From: Larimichthys crocea
Taxonomy: Eukaryota > Chordata > Actinopteri > Sciaenidae
Length of the DNA: 64,000 nt
Direction of reading: 5' to 3'
NCBI RefSeq assembly: GCF_000972845.2
Contig: NC_040022.1
Span: 6,912,979 to 6,976,978 of the forward strand
The notes under the pieces are model-generated. The model was not told where the DNA came from. It did not search any database and was given only the letters and a program-made list of their open reading frames with translations. Both the position numbers and the translations under genes were made by a program. Positions 1 to 13,400 of the stretch are shown here, in pieces (the first letter of the stretch is position 1; every line of letters starts with the position of its first letter).

Positions 1-2266
1 AGCATCCAGAAATTCAGATTGTTTTTGCTTAGATTTATTATGTATACATTTGTATTTTTCCACTATTTTCATTACATTTTGCCCAAACAGTGACTACATT
101 TTTAGGCAGATTGCTAGCTTGTTGCATGACTACAGCTATTTGGATTGTGCAGTGTGCCGTAGGGCATCGCCCTGGTTCCCTCTGCAAAAAGCCAATGGGA
201 TTTTTCCACTGGATTTTGGATTATTGCAATAATTAAGCTCTGTGGCGAAAAGTTTATGATACTTAGACATTTTGTCCAGCAAGATAATCTTGGAAAATAA
301 ACCATTATATGATTGACAGACAAAAAAGCTACTAATGTTAGGCTATGAACAAACGGCACCATGGTCGCATGACATCAACCACACCACAACTAAACATGTA
401 AGTGTTCAGTGTGATGACGTTTAATGTCCCAGACAACCTTTCTAGCCTCATTTAGCAACTGCATGGAGTGTTAACAGATGTATTTTATGTCAGAGAACAA
501 CAAAGGAACATGAAGTGCAAAAGTGCTTACTAATTTCTGGGTTTTAAGATTCCTTTCCTATAGCTGGAAAACTTTTTTTTAACCTATTTTCACATTCAGT
601 AAACACGGAGAGCATTGTCATTCATTTGTAGTTGTTTTCCTGTCTACATGATGAATGTAATTCCAATATTCACTCCCATTTTAGCTCTGTTTCGTTGTCC
701 ACTATCTCCTGAGGGAAATATCAGGCTCTTTAGCAGCTGAATGATCCCCTTAATTTATCAGTTAGTCTCTGACTATTTCTGCCATTTGGTGCTGGGAAAG
801 TAGTAAAGTTTAAATGCTGGAAACAGTCTGATGAGGCCAGAAGTTATGAGAGCAGTGGTACATACACAGTAGAATGGCAATGGCTATCAACAACAAAAAT
901 CAAAAGAGAGCTTGTTTTCAGGTGTATCTCAGTGTAAACACAGCAGATCCAGCACGTGATGAGATCAATTTGGACTGGACTGGGCCAAGGCAAACAATTT
1001 CCTGACTTGTCCTTAAACTTTACATTAGTCTGCAGACCACAACAGCTTGAGTAAAATGTGCCACTTAGGCCACCAAGACCACAATGAAAGAGAGGGTGGA
1101 ATAGTAGCAGAGGCCACACAAATCACGACAAAATAAAAAATAATATAGATTTAAACTCAGCATCTGACATTTTCAAAGCAGCATTTGTTGTTAAAAAGAT
1201 GTGTGCCAACACGGCGGACACTTCTTCTGTCTGAGGAGACAAAACAACCAGAATACACTTTTCAGACTTACTAAACTTAGTTACTAAGCTGCTAGCATCC
1301 TCTCAGGTGTGCTCACGTGAGTGACGTGACGTGTGACGTGTTAAAGCTTACCCGCTGATCTCTGGACAGTGACGGCCTCTCATTGAATACCAATGGGCAT
1401 AATGAATGGAGGATCTGCTACTGATTTCAGATCATCATCACATTACACTGCATCACGCTGTGCCCTGTTTAGGTGTTGTTGGACATTCAATGACCCAAAT
1501 ACCTGGTTTAGACGTTACCACATTATTACCATAACACCTGAAAGTGGGGGCACAAAAAGCCCCCTCCCTGCATATTCCAACGCAAGTGACCCCTTTAACA
1601 AGTAGTCATGTGATGCATTGTTAATATAATATATCATTTTGCATATTAGGAGGGCCAATAATCGAATTAAAATTGGTGCCAAAATCATCTATTTTCATCA
1701 TCAACTCAAAATGTTCTGATAAAAGTTTGTTAATTGATTAATTAATTTAGGTAATTTAGAAATACAATGCTGAAATGTAACGCTTCGTGTGCATGAATAC
1801 TTGCTTTCATTGTTCAATATAAGTTGATGACACTGACTTTGGGATTTGGTAATGTAATTGAAATCAGTAAAGAAAATTCTAATATATTTAGAAACTTAAT
1901 TACTTAATGTTAGAATATAATACAATATAAAAATAACACTAATTACTTCAGAGAATATCACATTATGAAGGTAATCTGTTATTAGATCATGACTTCATTA
2001 AATAAATGTAATCACAGCCAACACCACCGGTATTTCTTTTTATTTCTCCGCCTCCTCTAGCTCACTCTACTCTCTCGACTTCATGGCCCGACCCAGCCCT
2101 CTCTCTCAGACAGAGAAACTCATTATAGCTAAGGATTAGATCGATCAGTATGAGGGGGGAGATGCCCAGTGGAGAGGCAGCATGCCTGGGCCAAGCAATT
2201 TATGCCAACAATGGAGCTCATCTCTGCATATCCTGCCTGCTTCACTGAGGAAAACACTCAGCAGCA

Positions 2267-2269
<3 letters not shown>

Positions 2270-2323
<54 letters not shown>
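2270..2323. repeat. (CA)n microsatellite
   Basis: An almost perfect run of CA dinucleotides of about 26 units, ending in ATCCACAG. Confidence 0.95.
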
Positions 2324-2325
<2 letters not shown>

Positions 2326-3598
2326 CCACAGAGCTTATTTTGAGCAAATTTACTAAGAAATCTATCAGAAATTGCAGAAATCTGCTGAGTTACTGAGAGA
2401 CGACTTCATGTTTTGCTAAAAGGTAGGTCAATAACAAGATTAAGCCTAGAAACTTGTGACTCTTGTTTTATGTCTCTAATTTTAGAACACACACATCTGC
2501 ACACAAATAGAAAAGGCTCCAGTAATAGAACATTTTCCCCCTCACAATTTATTTTCAAGGCCAAAATTTTCTCCTCTAAGTGGGTTTGCTTGTATTGGAA
2601 AGACAGAGCCTCCTGCCATTGCCCTGGAAACCAGCGAGAGTAAATACAAGTGGGATTGGGTTGGTGCTCTGCTGCACATCTTCACAGTATCCTCATCTCG
2701 CTCCTTTTGCACCCATGGCCTATCTTTATTTCCCAGAGGAGTAATACTGTCTTCAGTACCTGGTTCCCCTGACTCAGGAGTCCTCAGATACCCTCAAAGT
2801 GTGTGTGCATGAGAAAGTGTGTGTGTGTACAGGCGTGTTCATGTGTGTATGCCTAACGTCGTAGGGTTTAATAACGGATTAAGCATCAAAGCATTGGAGC
2901 ACCCGAGCTTTCCATAAATTAACTTCACCTTTTGTCTCTATTTCTTCCTTATTTGTACCTCCTTATTATGATTTTGGGGTGGAAATACATGCAAATGAGG
3001 ATATGTCTAATCCTGTCCCTGGTTACAGGTGATAATGGAAACGTTTGTGGTTTACAGTAAGGAATTATCATCAGGTACCTTGTGGAGATCCTGTCACTGC
3101 TATTTCACTTGGTTTTGGCTACAGCACAAGAGTGCTCCTGCTGAAGCTTCAAAACCGTTCAGCAAATTTGTGTCTCAGGAGCAGAAACTGGGAATAAAAA
3201 ATGAAATATTAACTATCTTAAAATGTGCCATTACAAAATATGGGTTGTTATTCTGAGAGGTACTTTTTCTGGCCAAATCTCAGCTCCCTTATCAATTTAT
3301 TATCTGTTTGCTTTTGAAATAACTGTGCAGGCCCTAATTAGATCCATTAAGGATGCTAATTACATACCTGAAAAATGGCCAACAAATAAGACAACCAAGT
3401 GCAGATTCTGGCTTCCCCAAGAGACTTGAACAGTGTGCCCATAATCCCTTTCACCACACGGATGCTGTCCTTGGCCTGAGAAAGAGCAGCATCCCGCAGG
3501 CAAAGGCATGTTCTCATCTGCACAGAGGAGATAAGTGCACCACACCCAGCCCCCCCTCATCACCAAATTGTCTCTCTTACAACTGTCCATTGCAGCAT

Positions 3599-3654
<56 letters not shown>

Positions 3655-3689
3655 GCACACACACACACACCCGCACACACACACACACC

Positions 3690-3755
<66 letters not shown>
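3599..3755. repeat. (CA)n microsatellite with three regular CCG interruptions
   Basis: About 157 bp of CA repeats. The interruption CCGCACAC occurs at 3653, 3671 and 3689, exactly 18 bp apart, so a higher-order 18-bp unit sits inside the dinucleotide array. The translated frames across it are repeat artefacts. Confidence 0.95.
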
Positions 3756-3758
<3 letters not shown>

Positions 3759-5021
3759 AAACTGAAGCACAATGCTACTGCAAACTCACTAGAAAGATGA
3801 GGAGGGAGAAGAAAGACGGGAGTTAAAATGGGTTTGAACAGCAAAGTGAAAGCAAAGCTTTTTTTTTTTTTCCTCCTCCTGCTCTGCCATTGGCACTCTC
3901 CACTGATCCAGTCACTTTGAACGGCGCAGCCTTTGATTCAGACAAAGATTAGGGAATTTGATCCCCATTTTAAAGAAACTGGCACACAGGTGTTGTTTTC
4001 ATGGCCGTATAAAATAATTTTGACTAAAAATCAATGGCCGATTCCAGATGAGGCTTTCTTGACTGGGAGTGAAGTGCATCTCTGGGTATTTCAGTATGTC
4101 TGCAAAGTGTTATCAGGCAACCCACTGGCAAAGGAGATTATTGTATTGACTCCATATTACAGTTCAGAGGGGCTCGCCAGTGACAAGCATCTAGTGGCGA
4201 CAACAGGTGGATAGAGAGCTGTCATACTGCATGATGACACACGAGACGCAATCTCAGCCAAGAGCTCTTACCAGTGCAGATAGCAGGGATGGGGACATCA
4301 TCATCTCTGTGGTGCCTTGATATAAAATGAAGCAGGTGCAGCGCAAGTACACTGCAACCACTTAAAAGCATAATATTAAAGCGTTTTCCTTGTAGAAGAA
4401 TTGCAGTGTTCAGATGCAATAGAGGTCTGGTTCAGCCAAACCACGCACCAAAAAGGTCTTTTCATTTACCCCTATCTAGCCATGCAGGTAGTTTGGGTTT
4501 TATTTGGTGATGTTTTGACATATCTGATCTCTGATTTTTTAGGCACTATTTGTTTGGTCAGCACCAATTAAACTCTCCACTGCAAGGAACCAGGACTTTG
4601 TTTTCTACTTCAGAGTAATGTCAGTTTTGAGCACCAGAAGCCAAAATTGCATTCACTTCCACAATACTGAAATTGGTGTCAGGACTGGGAAACGATGGAC
4701 TACATTTGTCAGCCTTCAGAGTTTTTGCTTGAGTTTGTGCTGAGAAAGCTCTCCCTTTAATCTTGTTAGGTGTTGGAAATCAATGAGCAAGACTGACTTA
4801 TAGAAATATTGGATTTAAAGGAATATCTCATTAATGTGATGAATTGCCTTGACATTGTACGTAGTTAATTCACTGAATTAGCCAAAAACGTACTTTTCAA
4901 TCTGGTTATTTGACCTTGAGGCTGTTTCTCAATTGAATCACCATGAAAATGATATATTGTATATTGATACTAAGATATAAAGACATACACTGCGAAAGAT
5001 CTTTATATTGCCAACGCACTG

Positions 5022-5070
5022 AGGTGGTACTACCACCTGAGATATTTACCTATTTTATAGGTAAATATCT
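5022..5070. repeat. two adjacent perfect inverted repeats
   Basis: AGGTGGTA (5022-5029) pairs with TACCACCT (5031-5038) around one base. Immediately after it, AGATATTTACCT (5040-5051) pairs with AGGTAAATATCT (5059-5070) across 7 nt. The function is unknown. Confidence 0.8.
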
Positions 5071-5116
5071 TTAAACCCCTGCATTATTAAGAGGATACTG
5101 TAAGAAATCAGAGATT

Positions 5117-5129
5117 TCATATTATTGTT
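5117..5129. repeat. SINE target-site duplication, left copy
   Basis: TCATATTATTGTT, identical to 5324-5336. Confidence 0.85.
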
Positions 5130-5323
5130 TTTTAAGGTATTTTTTTGGCCTTTTTGACAGAGACAGCGTGAAGAGTGACAGAAAATATGGGGAGAGAGAG
5201 ATGGGGACTAACATGCAGGAAAGAGTCACAGGTTGGATTTGAACCCTGGGCCACCACAGGCACCACGACCCTTTGTATGTTGGACGGATGCTCTACCAAC
5301 TGAGCTAAACAACACCCCGGATG
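5130..5323 (-). mobile_element. tRNA-derived SINE
   Basis: Read on the minus strand, it starts with a tRNA-like head that has an A box (TAGCTCAGTTGG, plus-strand 5296-5307) and a B box (GGTTCAAATCC, 5236-5246). A short unrelated body and an A-rich tail follow. Both sides carry the same 13-bp direct repeat (TCATATTATTGTT at 5117-5129 and 5324-5336), the signature of LINE-mediated insertion. Similar elements ending in CTGTCTCTGTC plus A-rich tails are common in percomorph fish. The exact family is not assigned. Confidence 0.85.
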
Positions 5324-5336
5324 TCATATTATTGTT
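5324..5336. repeat. SINE target-site duplication, right copy
   Basis: TCATATTATTGTT, identical to 5117-5129. Confidence 0.85.
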
Positions 5337-7785
5337 GACAAATAATAATACATTGAAACTGAAATTAAAATTACATGTTAAACCGAAACTCTACACATGG
5401 CCAGGAGCTTTTCTTGAATGACTTATCATTGGGTAGAGTTCCCTGACTATTTATTGTCACAAAGATAATGCTCATGATACCAATCTAAATAGCAAACAAG
5501 ATAAATCATGCAAAGTGACAAAAAGATTAAATCTATGACCAACTTCTTTGTTGATACTTAACTGCATGTTGCTGCATCCTGGACCTTAATCACTATTATT
5601 GTATTGTAAATGGAAACCAGATGAAAGTGCCATGTGGATGTCAGGATGATATATTTGCTGATAAACTGCATAGTCAGTCTCATAGATTCCATTTTGGACA
5701 AGAAGCATTGAACGCAATCGATTATATAAGCCAATAGCAATTGTAAGTGTGGAGCAAGATTTTACTAAGTCTTTTCAAAAGAGCCCATTTCACTGCTGGT
5801 GTTTAGTGGCATGATCCTTTTCCTTTCAAAACTCTCTTTCTCTCTCTGAATTCACTTTTTTTCCTCTCCTCCTTTTCTTTCTCACTCACTCTGTGTCTCG
5901 CTCTGTGTTTCTCTCCTCCATTGCCAGTCCAACAGCTGCTTCTCCTTTGGCCAGCCTCCAAATGGATGACAGAGGAGAGTGAATGGGTTTTTAATTTCAC
6001 TTGTTAACGCCGCTTTCTCTCTGGTTTCCCTCCCTTAACCTGCAGTGCCAACACTGCCAGATTGGAAGAAAACTTGGAGTGGGAGGACGGGGAATAAACA
6101 GCAGTTTGAGAACAATGCAAGAGCAGGATCTGAACTTGAAAACTTCAAATTAAGAGAACATTCATTAGGCATGAGCTGAGGTATTTGAAGAGTTTCAATC
6201 TCCCTTCTCTCTTTGTTTGTTGCTTAATTAATCATGAAGGGTTTTACTTGAGTATCTCAGAGGAGGCCAGGAGGAATGAAGCAGTGATATTGTTTTGTTA
6301 CTCCCAGAGCAGGGACCTCTGCTGCCGCTGTCTGTTTTAACCCCCCCCAGCAGGTGGATTCAAAATGCCTCAGGCAAAATGGCTGCTGCTTTAGCTATGG
6401 CTCCTATACACATGTAGAGAAAAGCCAGCGTGAAATCCTTCTCGTGATTCAACCCTTTTCACCCCACACTGACATTCTTACATTACCCGCATGACGTCTA
6501 AGTGAGCTATTACTGCGTCATCAAATGAGAAAAAAGGGACAAGCCAGTGAAGAAAAAAAAACGCAGTAAAGATGTTAAGAGGAAATAAAAAATAGGCAGT
6601 AGAAGTGTTGGAAAGAAACATCTCAGGTGGAGTTTCATTCAATCATCTCTTGACGTAAGGCGATGGAGATGGAAATTGTGCACACATAGACTGGACATAA
6701 TACTGTGAATTTCCTTCAGTTGTTGCCAGGGAAACATTTCAATTAAATGTGTTTCTCAGCTATTGTGGTACTTTTGAGCGCACCCAAGATTTTGAGTACC
6801 TAAGCTTTGCGACAAAAAGTACTGAAACATTTGCAAACCAAAGATAAAAACGACACAACAAATGATTTAGACTACAGGTTGCAACTAGCAGGCAAACAGG
6901 GCTACGGGTAAATATGTTTAACACAAGTAGGGCCAAGGCGAGCAGAACGTTTAATGTTTAAAGAATAAGAAAAAGTTCCTTCAGGACAGTTTCCATACAC
7001 TAGAGACACATTAAAAACGACATGTGAAACTTCTAAATAACTGCAGGAGTGCATAACCCTTGGACGCTTTAAACTGAGTGCCTGTGGCATGCGGTTGGAT
7101 GAGTTGTGACATTCATCCAAAGTGAGATGGATTACAGAGAGCCAGTTTGATTTGAATAACAAGCTATTTGCTGGCTTGGGTGTGATGCTGCAGAGGTACA
7201 CGTCTCTGACAGGAAGAGGCCACAAGCTCCCATTACACCAGGTGCTAGGTTTAAAACATCCACTTTCTCTGCTTTGTCCTTCCTGTTCCAGCATACACCA
7301 GCTGGGGGACGGAGGGGGTGGAGTATGGCTTACAGCTGCTAGACAACTACCACAGCAGCATGTTATCACAGATTATTTGCATAAAACTGTTCAACTGTAG
7401 GCATAAGTGGAATAACAACAACTGACACAAAAGTGGTAGATGTAACTCTGTAGAGGCATGATGCAAGAGAAAAGACACAGTGCCCTGGGCAGAGACAGAC
7501 AAATGGTCAAGTACATGGAATGACAAAAAGATGAATAGGAGGTTGTGTCCCATACAGAAAGCAAGGTGTGCCCTCTTGTGGAAAAACATCAACATCGCAG
7601 ATCCACATCAATTCTTTAAGTCATTACCCAGCTCACTGACTTGTAAAACTCAAAACATGGAAAAATTACCAATGGGTTACAAATAAATGGACAAGATGCT
7701 CTCACAATTTCATATGAGAATTTTTCTCTACAATGAATAATAATCCACAAATATCTGTGAAAGCAGAAGCTTTGAGAACATAGAC

Positions 7786-7791
7786 TTTATT
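7786..7791 (-). promoter_or_regulatory. candidate mrc2 polyadenylation signal
   Basis: AATAAA on the minus strand, the most distal good hexamer before the sequence turns into featureless flanking DNA. The alternative at 9695-9700 would give a 400-nt 3'UTR. Confidence 0.4.
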
Positions 7792-8212
7792 CATTTCATA
7801 TAAAAATGACACAAAAACGTTCAAAAAAAGTTAAACAGGTAATCTTCACAGGGACAAGAGCCAGCCTGCATCATAAACTTGATCTCATTGGGGGTCGTTG
7901 CACCGTCATCATCATCATCATCTCAATCAGTTCACACAGACAAACCTGTACAGTAAGCCACCAGCAGAGGCCAGGGTAGGCCTGGGACAAACCGGTTCAC
8001 CTTTTACACTCCTCCTTCCCTGCTTTCCTCTCTTCCTACATCCCTGACTCCTCCTCACACTCCCCCCCTTTTTCCCTTTTCTCCTTCGTCTAGTTTTCCT
8101 TTTTTCACTCTTCTTTCTGACCCTTCATGTCCCTGAGCCCTCCTCTTCTGATTGGTTCCAGACGTGCCACTGAGCTCTTCTTGCCAACTCAACATTCCAC
8201 AGCTGGAGACTG

Positions 8213-8275
8213 CACACACACACACACACACACACTCACACCTATATGCACACACACATACACACACACACTTCA
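8213..8275. repeat. interrupted (CA)n microsatellite in the mrc2 3'UTR
   Basis: CA runs broken by CTCACACCTATATG and CATA. On the mrc2 transcript it reads as (GT)n. Confidence 0.85.
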
Positions 8276-10103
8276 ACTCACTCTCTCTCCTCCTCCCTTC
8301 CCCCTCTATCTTAGTCCAACTTCATGGAACTGCTTTTTTTTTTTTTTTTTTTTTTTTTTCACAGCAGCTCAGTGAAACACCAAAAGCCTCAGACTGAAAT
8401 GGCTCCAAAGCATTCCTCCGAGCAAGAAGACAGAAAAGCACTCAGAGGCATGAACTGAAGGGAAAAGAAAAATGTTTGAGGAGGCAAATAAACTCTGAAA
8501 AATGTAGTCATTACGCTGCGCAAATGTGAAATCTCATAATGACGTAGACGTAGAAACGAAGAGAAGGTTTTCTCTTGTAGTGAATTCACTTTTAAAAACA
8601 TTCTTTGGCTCTCATATATACAACTGTGTCATTCACATGACGGATGTTTTCCTTTGTGGGGCAATGAGAGGTTCAAGTGTTGGCAATTATCCCATAAAAG
8701 ACGGAAAGTTTCCAAATGTCTTTACCAGTCGTATTTCAGTCAAACCACATATTGAAACCTGCATCATTTAAAAGACAATTGGAGAAAAATATCCTAGTGA
8801 TTAAACATACAGAAAAGTGAACTGCGGTCCATAAACATGATGAATCACAAACAAATATCAAGCTGCGAAACCCTTTTTTTTGTGGCGCATACAAAGAGAA
8901 TTCATGTCCTTAAAAATTGCTGAATCAGCTCCAGATGGTGGCATGAAGAGCCAAACCAAATAAAAGTTTGGCATCACAGAGCAGCAACTGTACCTTAAGG
9001 ATAATGACTAAAGGCAAGTGGATGACTATTATTGAATTAGCTCAAGATAATAGCAGAAAGTGCCTAAATGTACACGGAGCCATGGAAACTGAAAGTCTGA
9101 TCATTTGATGACAACCTTCAGTCCTGCAGTACCAAAAAGACAATGTAGTCTATTTAAAGACCAGCTTTCAATACTCAGTCCTCTAAGTTACAGAACTTAG
9201 CATTAGTAATGTGCACAATTCTAGTGTACTGCCCTCAGACGGCTTGAGGTCACCACAAATAATGGTCCCTGTCGCCGTCCACACATTCACATTTGGACTT
9301 CCTCCTCTGCTCATCTGACAGCTGGTGCTGACGTGTCAGATCAGAGAGGAGGAGAGAGCAGGCTCATGAAAACCACGCATGCATCATCAGTAACAGTTCT
9401 CTACAGCTGCACAGATAAAGACAAAACGATTGAAAGGACATGAATGCAATGAAACAATGAAAACACAACTCAAGTACAGGTAAATACTGTCATGGCAAAA
9501 AAGAAAAACAAAAAACAAAAAACAAACTTAAAATCCAAAAATGAATTTGGTCCTGAAGAAGACTGTGGCTGTGCATGTAGATGACAGAGATGGTTTGAGT
9601 TAAAAGTCGATCTGTGGCCGTGATAGCACTTTTTTGCTTTGAAAGTCTTTTGATCAAAATGGGAACAAGAAAGAAAATATACACCGAACAAAAATTTATT
9701 TTGGCACCAAGGAAGACGGAAAGGAGTCATTTCATAAAGCCGATTTCATGTTGAAGTTTTCCAGCTGCAATAAAACTAAACTCCCAGTAGATCCATTTAT
9801 GGCTTTCATGATCACTTTTGGGTAAAAGATGTTTATCTGATTTGTCTAGAGAGAAATTTCTAGAACTGTTAAGTCTTGGCAAAAGAGGATTGGGAGGCGG
9901 GGATTCAATTTAAAAATGAAACATCTGCTGCGCTCTACACAGCCCTTCAGCACTTTAAAAATCTTTTTTGGTTTCAAAAGAGACAAGAAAAAAAAAAAAA
10001 AACATAAATGCCACAAAGTGTATCTGAGTCAGCACATTGAAATCAGCCTCTCCTGTGTCAGGTTGGGTCCAGTCCTGGTTTGGTTCGATCCGGAGTGGCT
10101 CTG

Positions 10104-10479
10104 CTACTCTGACTGCTCATTCAGCTCCATGTCAGACACCAGGATGTTCTTCTCAGTCTGCTCTGTGAGGCTGGAGTTGGTGCGGCTATAACGGGCCCCT
10201 TCATAGGAACCCCGGGACCCGACAGTTCGCCGACGGTACAAGTAGATCACTCCAACAATCAACACCACCAGCACCAGGCCAGTCACCATGACAACAATCA
10301 GAGTGGGCAGGTGGTCGCTATCCACTAGGTGGAGGTAATAGAAAGAAATCAGGGTTAATATAAATAATTCACTTTCTGATGTTACAACACAGATATTAAA
10401 GCTAAATTTTTAAGTTTTAAGTGAACAGAATATAGCAGCAGACAATCATACTTACAGGTTACAGCTGCAGTTTCAGCAC
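10104..10479 (-). CDS. mrc2: mrc2 exons 28-29: juxtamembrane linker, membrane span, cytoplasmic tail
   Basis: A 24-nt microexon (10456-10479, AETAAVT) joins exon 29 (10104-10324). Exon 29 holds the membrane span ([20 protein letters not shown], about residues 1409-1428), the stop-transfer RRR and a tail of about 45 residues with [13 protein letters not shown] and [12 protein letters not shown]. The Leu-Val pair and upstream acidic context are the endocytosis signal known for human Endo180, and they are unchanged. The stop codon is TAG. Confidence 0.94.
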
Positions 10480-13400
10480 CTACAGATAGAAGAGGGGAAA
10501 GTTAGCAAAATTTGACAGCTTGACTGCTATTTTTTTTATTTCTATAATTTTATTTGCACTTGATCTCATCCCCTGCTGGATGACTGGACTGTCATGCTCA
10601 GCTTCTTTGTTGGCTAGTTTGCTCTAAAATTCAACTGACTCAATGAGACCTGGTTCTGAGTATGACATCCCCCTTGGATAAATTGGCTTCGTGTGTTGTG
10701 TGCTTACTGCGAGGCTGCTTGCAGATGACCCCATGTGTGCGATTTCTGCAGGAGCCAGGCTTCCACAGGCCACTGTTGCTCTGGATCCAGAAGCAAGACT
10801 TTGGAGACAGAACAGAGAAGGCGACGTCATGCGCCTCCCAGTTGGTGTACGACATCTCTGTGTCCTCACTCCACACTAGACCTCTACCTGCGGCAGGAAC
10901 AAATACACACATACTCAGAGGATGTTTAAACACACTCAAGCAGAAGTGCTTGGTTAGTTTTATCTCAAGGAGAGCTAATTTGTTATATCATGTTCAGCCT
11001 GACATCTCAGGATTCAGTTCTTCCTATTAGATTAGATAGAAGTATATTTCCGGGCATTTCACTCAATCCAATTGCACTGACAGATAATAATACACTTTAA
11101 ATAAATTAACTTTCTAGAGATAATGCACCTAGCTTTATCACATTTAAAAAAAAATCCTTATTAAATTAGGAAGCAGAGTACGATAATTTGATGTAAAGTA
11201 GCCTTAAATAAATAATCATGGATTTAAAAAACTTGAATCTGAAGGTTAATAAGTTCACAGCAGTAGAGAGGGATGAAAGGGACTGTCTGAGGCAATGTTG
11301 CACGACCTCTCACGCTGATGCCCAGCCAAGCTCCATGTGCCTGGTCTGCATAGCTCTGAATGTGTTCCCATACAAATCCGTTCTCTGTCTCATCCAAGAT
11401 TGAGAGAAGTTCAGCACCCACTGGAAGATACAAAAATACATGGAGATGGAAAAAAGGGAAATGAAAATTGATCATGCCAGGGTGGGAGGGGGCTCATTGG
11501 TACATTGGTAACACCTCTAAATTTAGACATATTGATGCATTTTGTCAATTATGTGTGAAGCGGTGAAGGTCAGAAGAGTTGCACTTAATTGGCTTTCAGT
11601 TCAGTTCAGTGTCATGAGCTGTACAGTATGGATATCACAGCAGGAGTCTGAATGGTGGAGGTGTGAGGGTGCATCTGAAACAATTTCCTACCTTTTTTAC
11701 ATGACATGCGTGCATCCTGCTGAAGTTTAAGACTTTGCAGGTTGAAGGCGTAACAGTGGTTTCTGAAAGGCACCCATGCCCACTCTCCCACAGAGTGTGG
11801 GCACTTGCCGGGGTAGATCCACTGGTGAGTTGCAGGCTCATCTGGCAATGGAAAAAACAGCAGAGATTAATTCACTTGGTATTGGTACATATGGTACAAT
11901 ATGTTACAGCTAAGGTGTGTATGTTTGTACAAGATGTGCGTACACACAACAGTACTGTGTAAGGCATCCAGGTGCATTTGTGGGACATGTTCATGGATAT
12001 TTATTGCTGTTACATTACACACACATACCACTAATCTGACAGATAGCAGCGTCCAGTTTATCGTCACAGGGAGACATAGTCCACTGCCCAGTAGTGGTCA
12101 TGTGACCGCATCCAGCCATCTGATTGGGCTCCCCATCTTTCCAGTTTGAATATGTCACATCTTCTTCACCGAGCCATGTGAAGCTCCGTCCCTGAAAACA
12201 TGGGGAAAGGCAAAGTTTCAATTTACAGCAGTTCCCCTCAGCTTGGAAAACAAAGTTTTACTTGTGTGACTCATAATAAGCTCACTCCATAGTTGTAGAG
12301 AGAGATCCAGGCAGGCCGGCGTAGGCTGTTGATCAGCAGAGTGAGATAAGCCTGTTGGTACGGATCCTTCACCTTTGCCAGGGTCCCATTTAGAGATTCA
12401 CAGAGATGAAGAGCACCAGTCCAGTCCAGACGCTTCTCCACAACCCGGTAAGTCACTCCACCCAGCTCCACAGGCTTTGAAAGGGTGGCAGGAATAAGAG
12501 CCGGGGCCGGAGGGCGTTCCGAGTCTGAAGAAACAACAAAGTCATACAAGATGATTTAAGCTGACACACTTCTGTTTGTAGAGCATATATTCTGCAATTT
12601 TAAAGTGCGTTGTTGTGGTTATTATTCAGTATCAAACCTTGTGGCCTTTGACAGATGTAACCATTACTTTCCATCTCACAGGCTCGGGAAGCCCACATGC
12701 CAGTGTTCTTCTGTGGGTTCCCATGAATCATCACCACACAGTTTCCCTAAGAGGTGATAATGAAATCCTCAGAACAGGAAGACGTCGAGGACAAAACCGT
12801 GACATGTGTGCTAATAGGTGAGTGTGTTTAAGTACCGGGGTCTTGTTGTGATGTGGTCCGCTGTTGTCGAGTGGCTCCCCTGGAGCCCAGTTGGTGTAGC
12901 TGAGCAGGCCAGGCTTGGCCCACTGGAAATGACCTTTAGAGTCTGAGGTCAGACCCACCCAAAGGTCAATACTTGCATTGTTAAGGAGGGTGGTTACAAA
13001 CGCTGTGAGAAGAAGAATCGATTGCATCAGTTTGAATATGTGTAGTAAAACTCTAAGGAGACATTAGTGAACTGTGATAAATATGGGGATAGGTAAATGC
13101 AAAGATGATCTAATCCAGTAACAGGCATTCAATTCTTATTAAAATAACTGGATCCTCATAAAATACTTTAACACACTACAATGACGGATCATACAAATTT
13201 TCCTCATTAACATATTTATATCTGAAAAAGTAAGTAATCTACATTCAAGTAGGAAAGTAAGTCGATTAATTCAAATTAGGTCAACCACCATCTCTCTGCT
13301 TGTAACTTTATGCCAGCAGTATTCTGCTGTAATTACCTTCCTCCAAATGATTGGACACCACTGCCAGTACACCTCTCTGTGATTCACATTTCAACTTGGC

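Larger units (their letters stand above)
1..7769. other. non-coding DNA downstream of mrc2
   Basis: No exon of a recognisable gene is seen. The longest frames come from (CA)n repeats or lack any family similarity. The stretch holds two long microsatellites (about 2270-2323 and 3599-3755), a SINE with target-site duplications (5130-5323) and two adjacent hairpins (5022-5070). A TAATTA-rich patch (3332-3362) and a pair of TCF/LEF-like sites (3930-3948) could mark regulatory DNA, but this is speculative. Confidence 0.6.
7770..10103 (-). other. mrc2: probable mrc2 3'UTR
   Basis: Downstream of the stop codon there is no splice-compatible reading frame. A polyadenylation hexamer in the right orientation (AATAAA on the minus strand, plus-strand 7786-7791) lies 2.3 kb away, with a nearer alternative at 9695-9700. 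The stretch contains a (CA)n tract around 8213-8275 and a 29-nt homopolymer (A on the transcript) at about 8333-8360. The end point is inferred only from the hexamers. Confidence 0.45.

Noticed and set aside
3353..3844. Long open frames of His-Thr or Cys-Val repeats on both strands
   Set aside because: They are translations of a (CA)n microsatellite.
5225..5318. tRNA-like sequence with A and B boxes
   Set aside because: It is the head of a SINE: it is followed by a SINE body and tail, has flanking duplications and does not fold as an intact tRNA.
6902..7369. 155-codon frame on the minus strand
   Set aside because: No family similarity, no splice context that links it to mrc2, and it lies beyond the likely polyadenylation site.
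11301..11318. GTGAGA donor two codons inside mrc2 exon 26
   Set aside because: It would shift the frame into exon 27; the weaker GTCGTG site keeps it.
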